Below, in pieces: positions 7,776 to 15,935 of a stretch of 64,000 nucleotides of DNA (the first letter of the stretch is position 1; every line of letters starts with the position of its first letter). The position numbers and the translations under genes were made by a program. Source of the stretch: an uncultured Gemmatimonadales bacterium (GTDB lineage: Bacteria; Gemmatimonadota; Gemmatimonadetes; Longimicrobiales; Gaopeijiaceae); contig CALFPJ010000079.1 of NCBI GenBank assembly GCA_937919655.1, positions 1 through 64,000 of the forward strand, written 5' to 3'. The notes beneath the pieces were generated by a model, which saw only the letters and a list, made by a program, of their open reading frames with translations, ran no database searches and was not told the DNA's origin.

Positions 7776-9059
7776 CTATCGAAGCGCGCGGAACATTTTG
7801 TCTGCGAGCGATGTGAGAAGCGGGGTCCCTACGACCAGGAACACTTTCCCGACCGCGTTCATCGTCTGGACTCCGTCTCCCACCGTAGACAGGGAGAAGA
7901 TATAGCCAGGCAGCACGCCCATGCCCGCCCCGACCAACGCGGGAACGAGCTTCCCGACGGACATGTCTGTTCTTCCTGCGAAATGTGCGCCCACGGCGCT
8001 TCCCAACGCAGGGAGCGCGATGGCAGCCGCGCTCACGCCGGCCACCCCCGCGTTTCCGCACGAGAAGGCGATATCGAGCGTCCGGTCCTCAATGAAGACA
8101 CACTTTCTGCCCAGCGACACGCCAGCTGCGAGGCCGATGGCGTTTCCAATTAGCGAGCCCACCATCGTGCGGGCGAACGGGTGCCCCGCCGGGTCCTGAC
8201 TCCAGTCGAACGACGCGCGGTTGCGTGACACGTACGGACGGCCCGCGGCCGAGATGGTGTTGCCAATGCCGATGTCCACGGGGGTCGGGCGATCGGCCAT
8301 GAACCGGGTCTCGACCAGGATCACTCCGTGGGGTGCGGAGCCGAAGCGTGCCCCGGCCTCACTCGAGGGAATGGCCTGGATCCGTCGGATGTCGCCGAGC
8401 GCGCTCAGCTCATAGATCGCGGAAGGGTCCTGGGCCTGAATGCCATCGAGGAAGATGCGCGGATGGAGACAACCGAAGTCCTCTTCGCCGGTACCGACGA
8501 TGAGCGAGTTGCCGGAGCGCACGCCGGAGCTCCTGAATTCGAGACAGAGGCCGAAGCCAACGAAGCCAGCGGCGTCCCGGGAGCGCAACGCCGGCGCGGA
8601 GCGCTGAATGAGCTCACCGAGGCTGCGGACCGAGCCGATCAGGCGGGCGATCTGCTCTGCCTCCGCGACCTGCCCCAGATTCCGCGCGGGATCCGTGCTC
8701 GAAGGGTTGGCGAGCGCCGCCTCGGCCTCAGCCTCAGCCTCCGCCGACAGATTGATCTCGACCTCGGCGAAGCCGCCGGGCTCGATATCCATGGCGTATG
8801 TGCGGGCTCCGTACCCAGCGAACTCGACTTCGAGTGTCCATATCCCGGCAGGTACGTCGCGCAGAAAGAAACGGCCTTGCCGGTCGGTCGACACCTGATT
8901 GTCAGACCCCTGGACTCCCACAGTGACACCCTGAAGGGCGGTACCGCTCTCGACGTCGCGGACCACACCGGAGACTCGCTCGGTGTCAGTGCTTTGCGCG
9001 ATCACGGGAAGGGGGGCAAACAGTAGCGTCAGCAGGAGTAGGTGTCGCGAAGCTGACAT
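7776..9059 (-). CDS. Barrel-less carboxypeptidase-regulatory/TonB-plug protein, copy 2
   Basis: 427 residues, a clear paralogue of the next gene on the same strand. It has a signal peptide (MSASRHLLLLTLLFAPLP, ending VIAQS), a carboxypeptidase-regulatory-like domain (RVSGVVRDVESGTALQG), an Ala-Glu repeat linker (AEAEAEAEAA), then a plug-like domain with LGELIQRSAPALRSR, the CLEFR motif, CLHPRIFLDGIQ and EAGARFG. No beta-barrel follows. The C-terminal 130 residues are Gly/Ala-rich and hydrophobic (VGSLIGNAIGLAAGVSLGRK, PALVGAGMGVLPGY) and end DKMFRALR. A GGAG motif precedes the ATG. Plug domains normally occlude and gate a barrel; what this one would do without one is unknown. Confidence 0.85.
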   Translation of the reverse strand: MSASRHLLLLTLLFAPLPVIAQSTDTERVSGVVRDVESGTALQGVTVGVQGSDNQVSTDRQGRFFLRDVPAGIWTLEVEFAGYGARTYAMDIEPGGFAEVEINLSAEAEAEAEAALANPSSTDPARNLGQVAEAEQIARLIGSVRSLGELIQRSAPALRSRDAAGFVGFGLCLEFRSSGVRSGNSLIVGTGEEDFGCLHPRIFLDGIQAQDPSAIYELSALGDIRRIQAIPSSEAGARFGSAPHGVILVETRFMADRPTPVDIGIGNTISAAGRPYVSRNRASFDWSQDPAGHPFARTMVGSLIGNAIGLAAGVSLGRKCVFIEDRTLDIAFSCGNAGVAGVSAAAIALPALGSAVGAHFAGRTDMSVGKLVPALVGAGMGVLPGYIFSLSTVGDGVQTMNAVGKVFLVVGTPLLTSLADKMFRALR

Positions 9060-9288
9060 CGTGTGACTCCGGGTTGGTGCGTTCCACTAGGGGTGTTCGG
9101 CCCAACCTACGATCCTGAGAGAGATACGTCGATGCGGGGCGAGTGACCGGATGTTGCGCCAACCCCGTGCGGGCGACCGGGACGGGGCCTGGGCAGCGGG
9201 AGGCGGGGTATGTCCTGGTTCCCTTTTACTTCGTTTTTTCTTCACGTTTTTCGTTCGCTCGCTCCGGGGCAGAGCCCCGAGCCTCGCG

Positions 9289-9319
9289 CGGTAGGGAGCG
9301 CGATGCGGGCTCCCTACCG
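9289..9319. repeat. 11-bp perfect hairpin
   Basis: Bases 9289-9299 pair with 9309-9319 without mismatch (core GGTAGGGAGC / GCTCCCTACC) around a 9-base loop. A second, shorter stem with a 3-base loop lies immediately 5' at 9261-9282. No U-tract follows on the plus strand. On the minus strand an A-rich stretch, not a T-run, follows, so it is not a standard terminator. Confidence 0.7.
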
Positions 9320-9511
9320 AGCGGGAGACACACACACATCTCCTCTCTTGTGGGCACGGGGGCGGGCAGGTGGGGCGGCGGAGGTGCGTGGCCGCCCTTG
9401 GCTTGTCCGTCGGGTGGCGAGCGGGCGGTGCAGGGGATCAAAAGAACCGGCGACAGCCGTCCAATGCAGTTGTGACCCAATGAATGGTGTCCCGGTGTGC
9501 CCCACCCGTCG

Positions 9512-9669
9512 TGGGGGCGGTCGGGGTATGTGCCCACGGCTAGGCGCGAGGCTATGCCTCGGAGCGAACGCGACGAAAGAAAGGAGGACTGGAGTAAGTA
9601 ACAACGGGACGAGACAACCCGGGACCGAGGCAGCGCCCTAGCCGAGGGCACATACCCCGACCGCCCCCA
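9512..9669. repeat. Long inverted repeat (24 bp perfect, about 36 bp overall)
   Basis: The outer 24 bases (9512-9535 and 9646-9669) are perfectly complementary. After one A/A mismatch, 8 more bp (9537-9544 with 9637-9644) and, past a one-base bulge, 3 more pair. The 85-base interior contains a purine-rich segment around 9562-9600 (gaacgcgacgaaagaaagga) and a CGGGAC/CCCGGG-rich segment. The outer end lies five bases from the bshB1 stop codon. It could fold as one long RNA stem or extrude as a DNA cruciform. It resembles no attC, CRISPR or retron unit, and no transposase or reverse transcriptase gene is adjacent. Confidence 0.85.
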
Positions 9670-9673
9670 TGAA

Positions 9674-10396
9674 CTAAAAGCTGCTCACACCGAGGTCCGC
9701 GAGATCCCCAACTTCCAGCACCTCGTCCACACAGTACGGCTCCCCATAAGCAACTCGGATCAGCGACCCGTAGTGCGCCAGCTGAGCCCGGATCTGGTCC
9801 GCCAATGGACGCTCTCCACCGGGAAAAACTTCGCCAGCCTGGACCGCGCCGTCGAACTGTGACTGATAGGCCTCGATCGCCTGGATGCGTGCCTCAATGT
9901 GTGGGCTGATATCCACGACGAAGTCGGGCGATACGTCCTCACGGAATGCCGTGGCGTAGACCAGTTTGGTCGGGCGGAATGGCTCGCCGGGCCCGTCGAG
10001 CTTCTTGAGCCCGCTTAGGAAGCAGGCGTCACGGACGATCTCTGACGTGAGTCGATGGTCGCGGTGGCGGCCGACCTTCCAATGCGTGATGACAACCCGT
10101 GGCCTCAGTGCCCTGAGGTGCTCGGCGACCACATGCCGCGTCTCGTTGTCGTTCTCCAGCGCTGAGTCAGGGAGGTGTGCGCAGCGGCGCTCGGCGAGGC
10201 CCATGATTTCTGCAGCTCGCGCGGCTTCGAGGGCGCGTACCTCCGGTGAGCCAGTGCTGCCCATCTCACCGGCGGTGAGGTCGAGGACGCCGACTCGGCG
10301 CCCCGCTGCGGCGCTCTTGATCAGGGCCCCCCCGCAGAGAAGCTCAGCGTCGTCGGGGTGGGCCATGATGGCCAGTAGGTCGAGCGGTTCGGTCAT
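9674..10396 (-). CDS. bshB1: Bacillithiol biosynthesis deacetylase BshB1
   Basis: 240 residues. It is a LmbE/PIG-L-type zinc deacetylase, expected to remove the acetyl group from N-acetylglucosaminyl-malate in the cytosol during bacillithiol synthesis. The metal motif AHPDDAEL stands near the N-terminus. LDLTAGEMGSTGSPEVR and LPDSALEND match the BshB1 subgroup rather than mycothiol enzymes, and HWKVGRHRDHR supplies the later His ligands. The start at 10396 is fixed by GAGG upstream and by the ATGA overlap with the stop of the preceding permease gene, implying translational coupling. bshA and bshC are not in the window. Confidence 0.88.
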   Translation of the reverse strand: MTEPLDLLAIMAHPDDAELLCGGALIKSAAAGRRVGVLDLTAGEMGSTGSPEVRALEAARAAEIMGLAERRCAHLPDSALENDNETRHVVAEHLRALRPRVVITHWKVGRHRDHRLTSEIVRDACFLSGLKKLDGPGEPFRPTKLVYATAFREDVSPDFVVDISPHIEARIQAIEAYQSQFDGAVQAGEVFPGGERPLADQIRAQLAHYGSLIRVAYGEPYCVDEVLEVGDLADLGVSSF

Positions 10397-11682
10397 TCGT
10401 GCCTCAGCGCGTCGACCGGGTCTAGGCGACTCGCCCGCATGGCGGGGAGGAGCCCGAAGATCATGCCGGTGAAGGTCGCCATGGCCAGCGCTGCTCCGAC
10501 GGCCCAAATCGGAATTCGGGCCGGCAAAGGCGTCAGCGCTGCGACGCCGGATGCGATCCCCCAGCCGATCAGCATCCCGACCGCAGCGCCAACAGCGGTC
10601 ATCGCGGAGGCTTCCACGAGGAACTGCCACAAGATCTCTCGACGCGTCGCACCGAGGGCCTTTCGCACACCGATCTCGCGGGTGCGCTCGGTAACACTAA
10701 TCAGCATGATCCCGATGACACCCACGCCGCCCACTAAGAGGCCCGCAGACGAGAGCGCGAGCATCACTAGGAAGAATACCGCCGTGAGCTGATTGAACAG
10801 ATTAAGGATTTGTGCGCTCGCCAGCAACGCGAAGTTGTTCTCTTCTCGAGGCCCAAGGCCTCTCAATCCACGCAGCGTCGCGATCACGTCATCCTGAGCC
10901 CGCCCCAGGGTCACCGACTCGGCGGGGACCACCTGAATCGTAGCCTGCCAAAGCGACTGACGAAGGCGCCGGTTCGCTGCGGTCCAGGGGAAGATCGCAA
11001 AGTGTTTTATCGCCGCAGTGAAGACGTTGTCCTCCGGCTGGAAGACCCCGATGACTGTGAACGGCTCCTGCGTGCCACGCCCGGACAACGCCCGCACACG
11101 GCGGCCAAGGGGATCCCTCTGACCAAACAATTCAGTGGCGAGCTCCGAAGAGATGACCACCACCGCGCGGTTTTGCTCGACCTCGGCCGGAGTAAAGTCA
11201 CGCCCGGCAATGAAGTCACCCGTTTGGTATGCTGGCCACCCAGCCTGCGTAGCTGACGAGTTTACATCACGGACGCTATGCCCTTCAAAGTCCATGTCGA
11301 CTGAGAATCCACCGAAATTGAAGAGCGCGTTCTCGACGGTCGGAAGCTCCTCGATGCGCCTGGCCTCCTCGGGTGTAATCTCTGGCTTGTTCCACCACGG
11401 AGGGCGGTTGTTTCCGTCGTCTGAGCTACGCGCGGCGGTGAAGTCGAACCTCATCACAATGAAGTTGTTCGGGCCGGCCGACTCGAATGCCTCCATCACG
11501 CTGCTGCGGATCCCCGTGATCAACGCAGCCAGCGCAACAACAACCGCGACGCCAACCGCGACGCCAAGAATTGTTAGCCCCGAACGGAGCATGTTCGCAC
11601 GCATCGCATCGAAGGCGATGAGCAATCCCTCGCGAAGGGACGTCAATCCCGACGCGCCGCGACTCCCTGGCTGGTTACTCAT
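10393..11682 (-). CDS. MacB-type ABC transporter permease (FtsX/MacB_PCD), second of pair
   Basis: 429 residues. One TM helix near the N-terminus (LTILGVAVGVAVVVALAAL) is followed by a periplasmic MacB core of about 220 residues. Three TM helices then lie near the C-terminus, with the conserved cytoplasmic segment SVTERTREIGVRKALGATRR between the second and third helix, and a DPVDALRHE tail. No ATP-binding domain is present. The start at 11682 (MSNQPGSRG) overlaps the stop of the upstream permease by 8 bases (ATGAGTAA). It probably forms a heterodimer with that permease in a tripartite exporter or OM-lipid/lipoprotein-type translocator. Confidence 0.9.
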   Translation of the reverse strand: MSNQPGSRGASGLTSLREGLLIAFDAMRANMLRSGLTILGVAVGVAVVVALAALITGIRSSVMEAFESAGPNNFIVMRFDFTAARSSDDGNNRPPWWNKPEITPEEARRIEELPTVENALFNFGGFSVDMDFEGHSVRDVNSSATQAGWPAYQTGDFIAGRDFTPAEVEQNRAVVVISSELATELFGQRDPLGRRVRALSGRGTQEPFTVIGVFQPEDNVFTAAIKHFAIFPWTAANRRLRQSLWQATIQVVPAESVTLGRAQDDVIATLRGLRGLGPREENNFALLASAQILNLFNQLTAVFFLVMLALSSAGLLVGGVGVIGIMLISVTERTREIGVRKALGATRREILWQFLVEASAMTAVGAAVGMLIGWGIASGVAALTPLPARIPIWAVGAALAMATFTGMIFGLLPAMRASRLDPVDALRHE

Positions 11683-12916
11683 ATCGAAGCGCGTCCACCG
11701 GGTCGAGCTTCGAGGCCTGTAGGGCCGGATATACCCCCGAGATGATCCCAACCGACGTCCCCAGGATCACTCCGACCGTGATCCACTTGGCGCTCACCCC
11801 GGCGGGCATCGGCGAGAGTGCGGCGACCAGCAGGGCGATGCCGATGCCCACAGTAACGCCGAATATCGCCCCCACGGTTGAAAGTGTCGCCGATTCGATC
11901 AACACCTGTGTCAAAATGTCACGCCTGCGGGCACCCAGGGCCTTTCGGATCCCGATCTCCCGAGTCCTCTCCATGACCGACACGAGCATGATGTTCATGA
12001 TCACGATTCCGCCCACCACGAGCGAGATTGCGACTAGCCCCGGAAGGGCAGTGAAGAGGATCCTAGAGATGTTGTCCCAGAAGCTGATGGCATCTTCTGC
12101 CGTTTCAGCGGAGAAATTATTTGGGTCGCCAGGAGGGAGCAAGCGACGAGAGCGCATGATACCCTCTATCTGGCCCTGAGCCTCGCGGAGGGCATCTGGA
12201 TCTATGGTCTGTATAATGATCTGCGAAACGACTCCCCGGGGGGCCGTCACAGATTTGATTGGCGACAGAGCCGGAGCGATCGCGAAGTTGTCCAACGACT
12301 CACCGAAGAGCGACCCGCGTTCTTCGAGCACCCCAATGACGCGATAGGGGAAGCCACGTAATCGCACGATGCGACCGATCGGGTCGACGTCCTCGAAGAG
12401 GACCTCCGCGGTCTCTGTTCCAAGAACAACCACAGGCACGCCTGCGTCCGCTTCCTGGGGGCTGAAGGCACGACCCTTTTCAACCGTTAGGGCACGAATT
12501 TCAAAGATCTCGGCGCTGGCGCCGGTGACCCGCACACCTGTGGCGGTGCGCCCGTTTTCCGCGACCGCATCGGACGAAGTGCTGCTCTCGACGGCAACCC
12601 GAACAGGGATTGTTAGTCCGTTTCGGATCGCTTCCACGTCATCATAGTTCAGACGTGGGGAGCGTAGCCGCTGCCGCCACTCCTCCCGGTCCGTATTGAT
12701 GCTGATGTTCGGCCATCGGCGAACCGTCACCGTGTTGATGCCGAAGAGTTGGGACGTAACCTCTTCGCGGACGTAGCGATCCAGACCTTCGACGATGGTC
12801 ACGACGACGATTAAGAACATCACCCCGAGGATTACGCCCAGGAGACTGAAGAAGCTCTTCAGCTTCTCACTGCGAAGCTGGTTCATCGCGAGGGCGACGC
12901 CCTCCCAGATGTTCAA
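11675..12916 (-). CDS. MacB-type ABC transporter permease (FtsX/MacB_PCD), first of pair
   Basis: 413 residues with the same architecture as the next gene: TM1 ([20 protein letters not shown]), a periplasmic MacB core, three C-terminal TM helices with [20 protein letters not shown], and the tail DPVDALRYE. The start is a TTG at 12916 ([14 protein letters not shown]), which matches the usual family N-terminus; the next Met, 10 residues in, would delete it. A GGGAG lies about 11 bases upstream. It sits 55 bases after the membrane fusion protein gene. No ATPase gene lies between or around the two permeases, so the motor subunit must come from elsewhere if the system is an ABC exporter. Confidence 0.88.
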   Translation of the reverse strand: MNIWEGVALAMNQLRSEKLKSFFSLLGVILGVMFLIVVVTIVEGLDRYVREEVTSQLFGINTVTVRRWPNISINTDREEWRQRLRSPRLNYDDVEAIRNGLTIPVRVAVESSTSSDAVAENGRTATGVRVTGASAEIFEIRALTVEKGRAFSPQEADAGVPVVVLGTETAEVLFEDVDPIGRIVRLRGFPYRVIGVLEERGSLFGESLDNFAIAPALSPIKSVTAPRGVVSQIIIQTIDPDALREAQGQIEGIMRSRRLLPPGDPNNFSAETAEDAISFWDNISRILFTALPGLVAISLVVGGIVIMNIMLVSVMERTREIGIRKALGARRRDILTQVLIESATLSTVGAIFGVTVGIGIALLVAALSPMPAGVSAKWITVGVILGTSVGIISGVYPALQASKLDPVDALRYE

Positions 12917-12971
12917 AGCGCGGTTCTCTCCCGGTCGCGATCCGGTGCCACGCTGCTGATACCGATTGGCA

Positions 12972-14222
12972 CTAGTTCGCCGCGGGATCCGTGGTGGGCT
13001 TCACGGCGTCGCCTTCGCGCAACTGTCGGATACGCTGGTAGGGTCCCGCCACGATGGAGTCCCCGACATTCAGTCCGGTCAGGATTTCAAAGTACTCCTG
13101 ACCCGCGATTCCCCGAGTGACCTTAGTGAACGCCACTACGCCGTCCTTGACGACGAAGACACCCTCGGCGTCCGTCGGTTTCGTCGAGCCTGAGCCCGCT
13201 TCGTCGTTTGCGGTAGATGTGGAGTCGGTCTCCTCACGAACGGTGAGCGCGATGATGGGGACCGTCAGTACGCCTTCGCGTTTCTCGGTGACGATATCGG
13301 CGGTCGCGGACAGGTCCGGCCTCAGATTCACATCCATCTGGTCGATCGTGATCACGACCTCGAAGTCGATTGCGGCCTGCTGCCCGGCCGCCTGTGCGGA
13401 TGGAGGGTTAATTGCCGAGTTGCCAATCTCGGTCACGCGTCCTGTGAATTCTCCGTCCGCGAACGCGTCAATGCGGATCGTGGCGCTGTCACCCAAGGAG
13501 ATGTCAGAGACGTCGGTTTCATCGACCTGTACGACCACTTCGATCACAGAGAGGTCGGAGATCGTCAGCACAAGACTGCCCGGATTGTTCATGGTCCCGA
13601 TGATGACGGTCTCGCCCTCTTCAACGTTGAGGCGCGTGACCCTCCCATCCATAGGAGCAATGAAGACAGTCTTCGACAGCTGCTCCTCTGCCTCATCTAC
13701 CCCGGCCTGCGCCTGGGAGACACCGTGCGTTGCCGACGAAAGCGTCGCCTCGGCGACGTCGACATTCGTCCGCGCGTCGTCGACCTGTTGTCCGCTTACG
13801 AGGACCGAGTCCCGGGCGCGCAAGTTGAGTAGACGATCCAGATCCCGCTGGGAACGAATCAGGTTGGCGTTTTGCTGCGCCTGCTGGGCTTGGGCCTGCG
13901 CAAAGGATGCCTGCGAACGCGCGAGCGCTGCCCGGTACTGGTCTTGGACCAAACGCAAGAGAACTTGTCCGTGGACCACGTCATCACCCTCGCGGATCAG
14001 AAGTTCCGCGACTTTCGCCGAGACGTCCGAGCTGACGTCGACGGTCCTCCGCGCCCGGATATTGCCACTCGCGGTAACAACTTCTACGAGATCACGCGTT
14101 TGGACAGCCTCGACTCGGACCTCTACACCTCGGTCGTTTCCGCGCTTGGCAGAAAGAGCTGCTGCGGAGGCGAGAATAACCACGAGGACGATGCCGATGA
14201 TGACTTTAGTTCGAGTCTGCAT
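12972..14222 (-). CDS. HlyD/MacA-type periplasmic membrane fusion protein
   Basis: 416 residues. The single N-terminal TM anchor is VIIGIVLVVILASAAALSA. Then come a barrel-sandwich (lipoyl-like) domain split by a long alpha-hairpin rich in Gln/Ala (SFAQAQAQQAQQNANLIRSQ), the returning lipoyl half (TVFIAPMDGRVTRLNVEEGE), a beta-barrel domain, and a membrane-proximal domain (GVFVVKDGVVAFTKVTRG). A low-complexity linker, DSTSTANDEAGSGS, interrupts the last part. It bridges the inner-membrane permeases to the TolC-type channel encoded just upstream (15-base gap) and is the second gene of that operon. Confidence 0.92.
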   Translation of the reverse strand: MQTRTKVIIGIVLVVILASAAALSAKRGNDRGVEVRVEAVQTRDLVEVVTASGNIRARRTVDVSSDVSAKVAELLIREGDDVVHGQVLLRLVQDQYRAALARSQASFAQAQAQQAQQNANLIRSQRDLDRLLNLRARDSVLVSGQQVDDARTNVDVAEATLSSATHGVSQAQAGVDEAEEQLSKTVFIAPMDGRVTRLNVEEGETVIIGTMNNPGSLVLTISDLSVIEVVVQVDETDVSDISLGDSATIRIDAFADGEFTGRVTEIGNSAINPPSAQAAGQQAAIDFEVVITIDQMDVNLRPDLSATADIVTEKREGVLTVPIIALTVREETDSTSTANDEAGSGSTKPTDAEGVFVVKDGVVAFTKVTRGIAGQEYFEILTGLNVGDSIVAGPYQRIRQLREGDAVKPTTDPAAN

Positions 14223-14237
14223 AGGTCGGACGGTCTC

Positions 14238-15761
14238 TTAGTTTCGGAGGGGGGCGCCAACGAGCGCCTCCAAGCTGTTTACGGTGTCGTGGTATGCGAA
14301 TACCGCGATGATCTGATCCCGATCGGCCTGAGCGAAAAGCGTCTGAGCGTCGATGAGTTCGACAAAGGTGATCGCGCCGAGCTGGTAACGCTCGCGAGCC
14401 AGGAGGAGCTGTTGCTGGGCAAGAATCCGGTTTCGTTCTTCCAGCAAGGCGCTCTGATACGCCGTGCGCACGTTGGCGAGACCGATAGAGAGGTCGGCCT
14501 GGAGGCCGAGCTCCTGTTCACGAACCTGTTGCGCAAGGTCGTCGCGCTGCAGGCGGGCAGCCTCCAGATTCCGTTGACGGCTTAGCCCCTGGAAGATCGG
14601 AATACTGAGGGAGAGGGAGACGCTCGTGGGTGAACTTTCGTATCCGAATGGGAAGGCGGAGTTGTTACCCGCGATAGCCTGGCGTTGCGCGTCGGTGAAC
14701 ACGAACCGAGAGCAGTCCATCGCAGGGAGGGGATCCGCGAGGCGCGAGTATAGATCGTTGGTTGACTGGCACTGAGCCACGGCGCCCGCGATCTGTCCCT
14801 GAGCCTGAGCTACCTGGAAGTCCGTACTGCTGGCCTGGCGGGCGAAACCGCTCAGCCCCGTGTTGATGGAAACCGACGGGTAGTAGGCCGAGCGTGCCGA
14901 ACTGACCCCTATCTCTGCAGATTCCTTACTGCGTCGGCGTGCCTCGAGTGTTGGATTCTGCGCCAACGCGATGGCGGTGAGATCACCGAGGTCCCAGGCC
15001 GGCTCGGACAACGTAAAGCCTGTAGCGAGCTCGACCTGTTGATCGACCCGCACACCCATCTGCTGGAGCAGCCGCATGCGTGCCGTCTCCAACGAGTTGC
15101 TGGACTGGAGGACGCCCACCTCAGAACGCCCTACTTGAATCTCAGCGAGCCCCACGTCTATGGGGGTTACCGACCCCACTTCGAGCTGGCCCTGGGCGAG
15201 CCGGAGATTAAACTGGTTATTCTCCAATTGCTGCTGGGCCAGGCGCACCGCCTCCTGCTGGCGGAGCACCTCCACGTAGGCTCCGGTCACCTGTGACACG
15301 AGGTTCGACGCAGCGATGCGGATCTGTGCGAGTGTCGCTCCACGCTGCGCTTTTGCTTGTGCCGGCGCCTTCACCTTGGCCCAGTTGAGCGAGTAGTTGA
15401 AGTTCAGACTGTAGTTGGAAAAATAGTAGTTGGGCTGGGCGCCGATCCCCAGGTCGCCGAGGGTCAACCCTCCAATTTGCTGCGCCCCGGCACCCTGCCA
15501 TGACACACCAGAGTTGGCGGATGCGGTTGGAAGAAGCGCGCCGTAAGCTTGGCGTACGTCCCAATCAGCCAACCGCTCGTCGTTCTGCGTCTGCAGATAC
15601 GTCGGGTTATTGCGCTGCGCGATCTCCATCGCCTCTGCGAGCGACAGAGAAGCGGGCACATTTTCCTGTGCGCCAAGAGTGACCGATTCGGTCGCGACCA
15701 ATATCAGTAGCAGCGCGCGTGCGCCGTGCCTAATTCTCAAAAAAACCCCTGTGTGAAGCAT
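14238..15761 (-). CDS. TolC-family outer membrane efflux channel
   Basis: 507 residues from ATG 15761. The signal peptide ends near SVTLGAQ. Two outer-membrane-efflux repeats follow, each with a long coiled alpha-hairpin (GAYVEVLRQQEAVRLAQQQ in the first, RTAYQSALLEERNRILAQQQ in the second) and beta segments (SPTSVSLSLSIPIFQG). It begins SLSLAEAMEIAQRNNPTYLQ, the standard TolC opening. An alternative TTG start at 15740 has AGGGG 5-6 bases upstream and would leave a shorter signal peptide (LRIRHGARALLL). It is the first gene of the tripartite exporter operon that continues to bshB1. Confidence 0.92.
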   Translation of the reverse strand: MLHTGVFLRIRHGARALLLILVATESVTLGAQENVPASLSLAEAMEIAQRNNPTYLQTQNDERLADWDVRQAYGALLPTASANSGVSWQGAGAQQIGGLTLGDLGIGAQPNYYFSNYSLNFNYSLNWAKVKAPAQAKAQRGATLAQIRIAASNLVSQVTGAYVEVLRQQEAVRLAQQQLENNQFNLRLAQGQLEVGSVTPIDVGLAEIQVGRSEVGVLQSSNSLETARMRLLQQMGVRVDQQVELATGFTLSEPAWDLGDLTAIALAQNPTLEARRRSKESAEIGVSSARSAYYPSVSINTGLSGFARQASSTDFQVAQAQGQIAGAVAQCQSTNDLYSRLADPLPAMDCSRFVFTDAQRQAIAGNNSAFPFGYESSPTSVSLSLSIPIFQGLSRQRNLEAARLQRDDLAQQVREQELGLQADLSIGLANVRTAYQSALLEERNRILAQQQLLLARERYQLGAITFVELIDAQTLFAQADRDQIIAVFAYHDTVNSLEALVGAPLRN

Positions 15762-15935
15762 CGGGCCGATACCGTCCCTACGCCACGTGTTCGTAGAAGG
15801 TTTCGAGTGATTGATGGGCGGTTTATCGCCCCTTGGGTCTCTACGCGGCAATCGCGTGGTTTCTTCATATTCCACGCCGTTCCCATGCCACAAAAATCTA
15901 ACCGGACCGAAGGGCGAGAGAAGCCCGATTACGGT

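Larger units (their letters stand above)
9060..9673. other. Gene-free structured intergenic interval
   Basis: About 614 bases without a credible gene: the open frames here are Arg/Pro/Gly-rich, lack ribosome sites and overlap on both strands. The interval holds several stems: 9261-9282 (CGGGGC/GCCCCG with a 3-base loop), 9289-9319 (11 bp, 9-base loop) and the long inverted repeat at 9512-9669, plus pyrimidine-rich and CACACACA stretches around 9220-9350. It lies between the 3' end of bshB1 and the 5' end of a plug-protein gene, both on the minus strand. A structured RNA or a non-autonomous repeat element are the leading explanations; neither is shown. Confidence 0.6.

Noticed and set aside
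9430-9500. A stretch that on the minus strand reads GGTTCTTTTGATCC, like a tRNA T-arm
   Set aside because: The loop is two bases too long, and no acceptor, D or anticodon stem can be built around it.
9087-9651. Several overlapping open frames of 80-143 codons on both strands in the structured interval
   Set aside because: They are Arg/Pro/Gly/Ser-rich, have no ribosome site or recognisable domain, overlap each other in several frames, and are explained by G+C-rich sequence with inverted repeats.
9512-9669. Inverted repeat as a retron, attC or group II intron part
   Set aside because: No reverse transcriptase or integrase gene is near, and the arms lack the core-site words of attC or the domain V pattern of group II introns.
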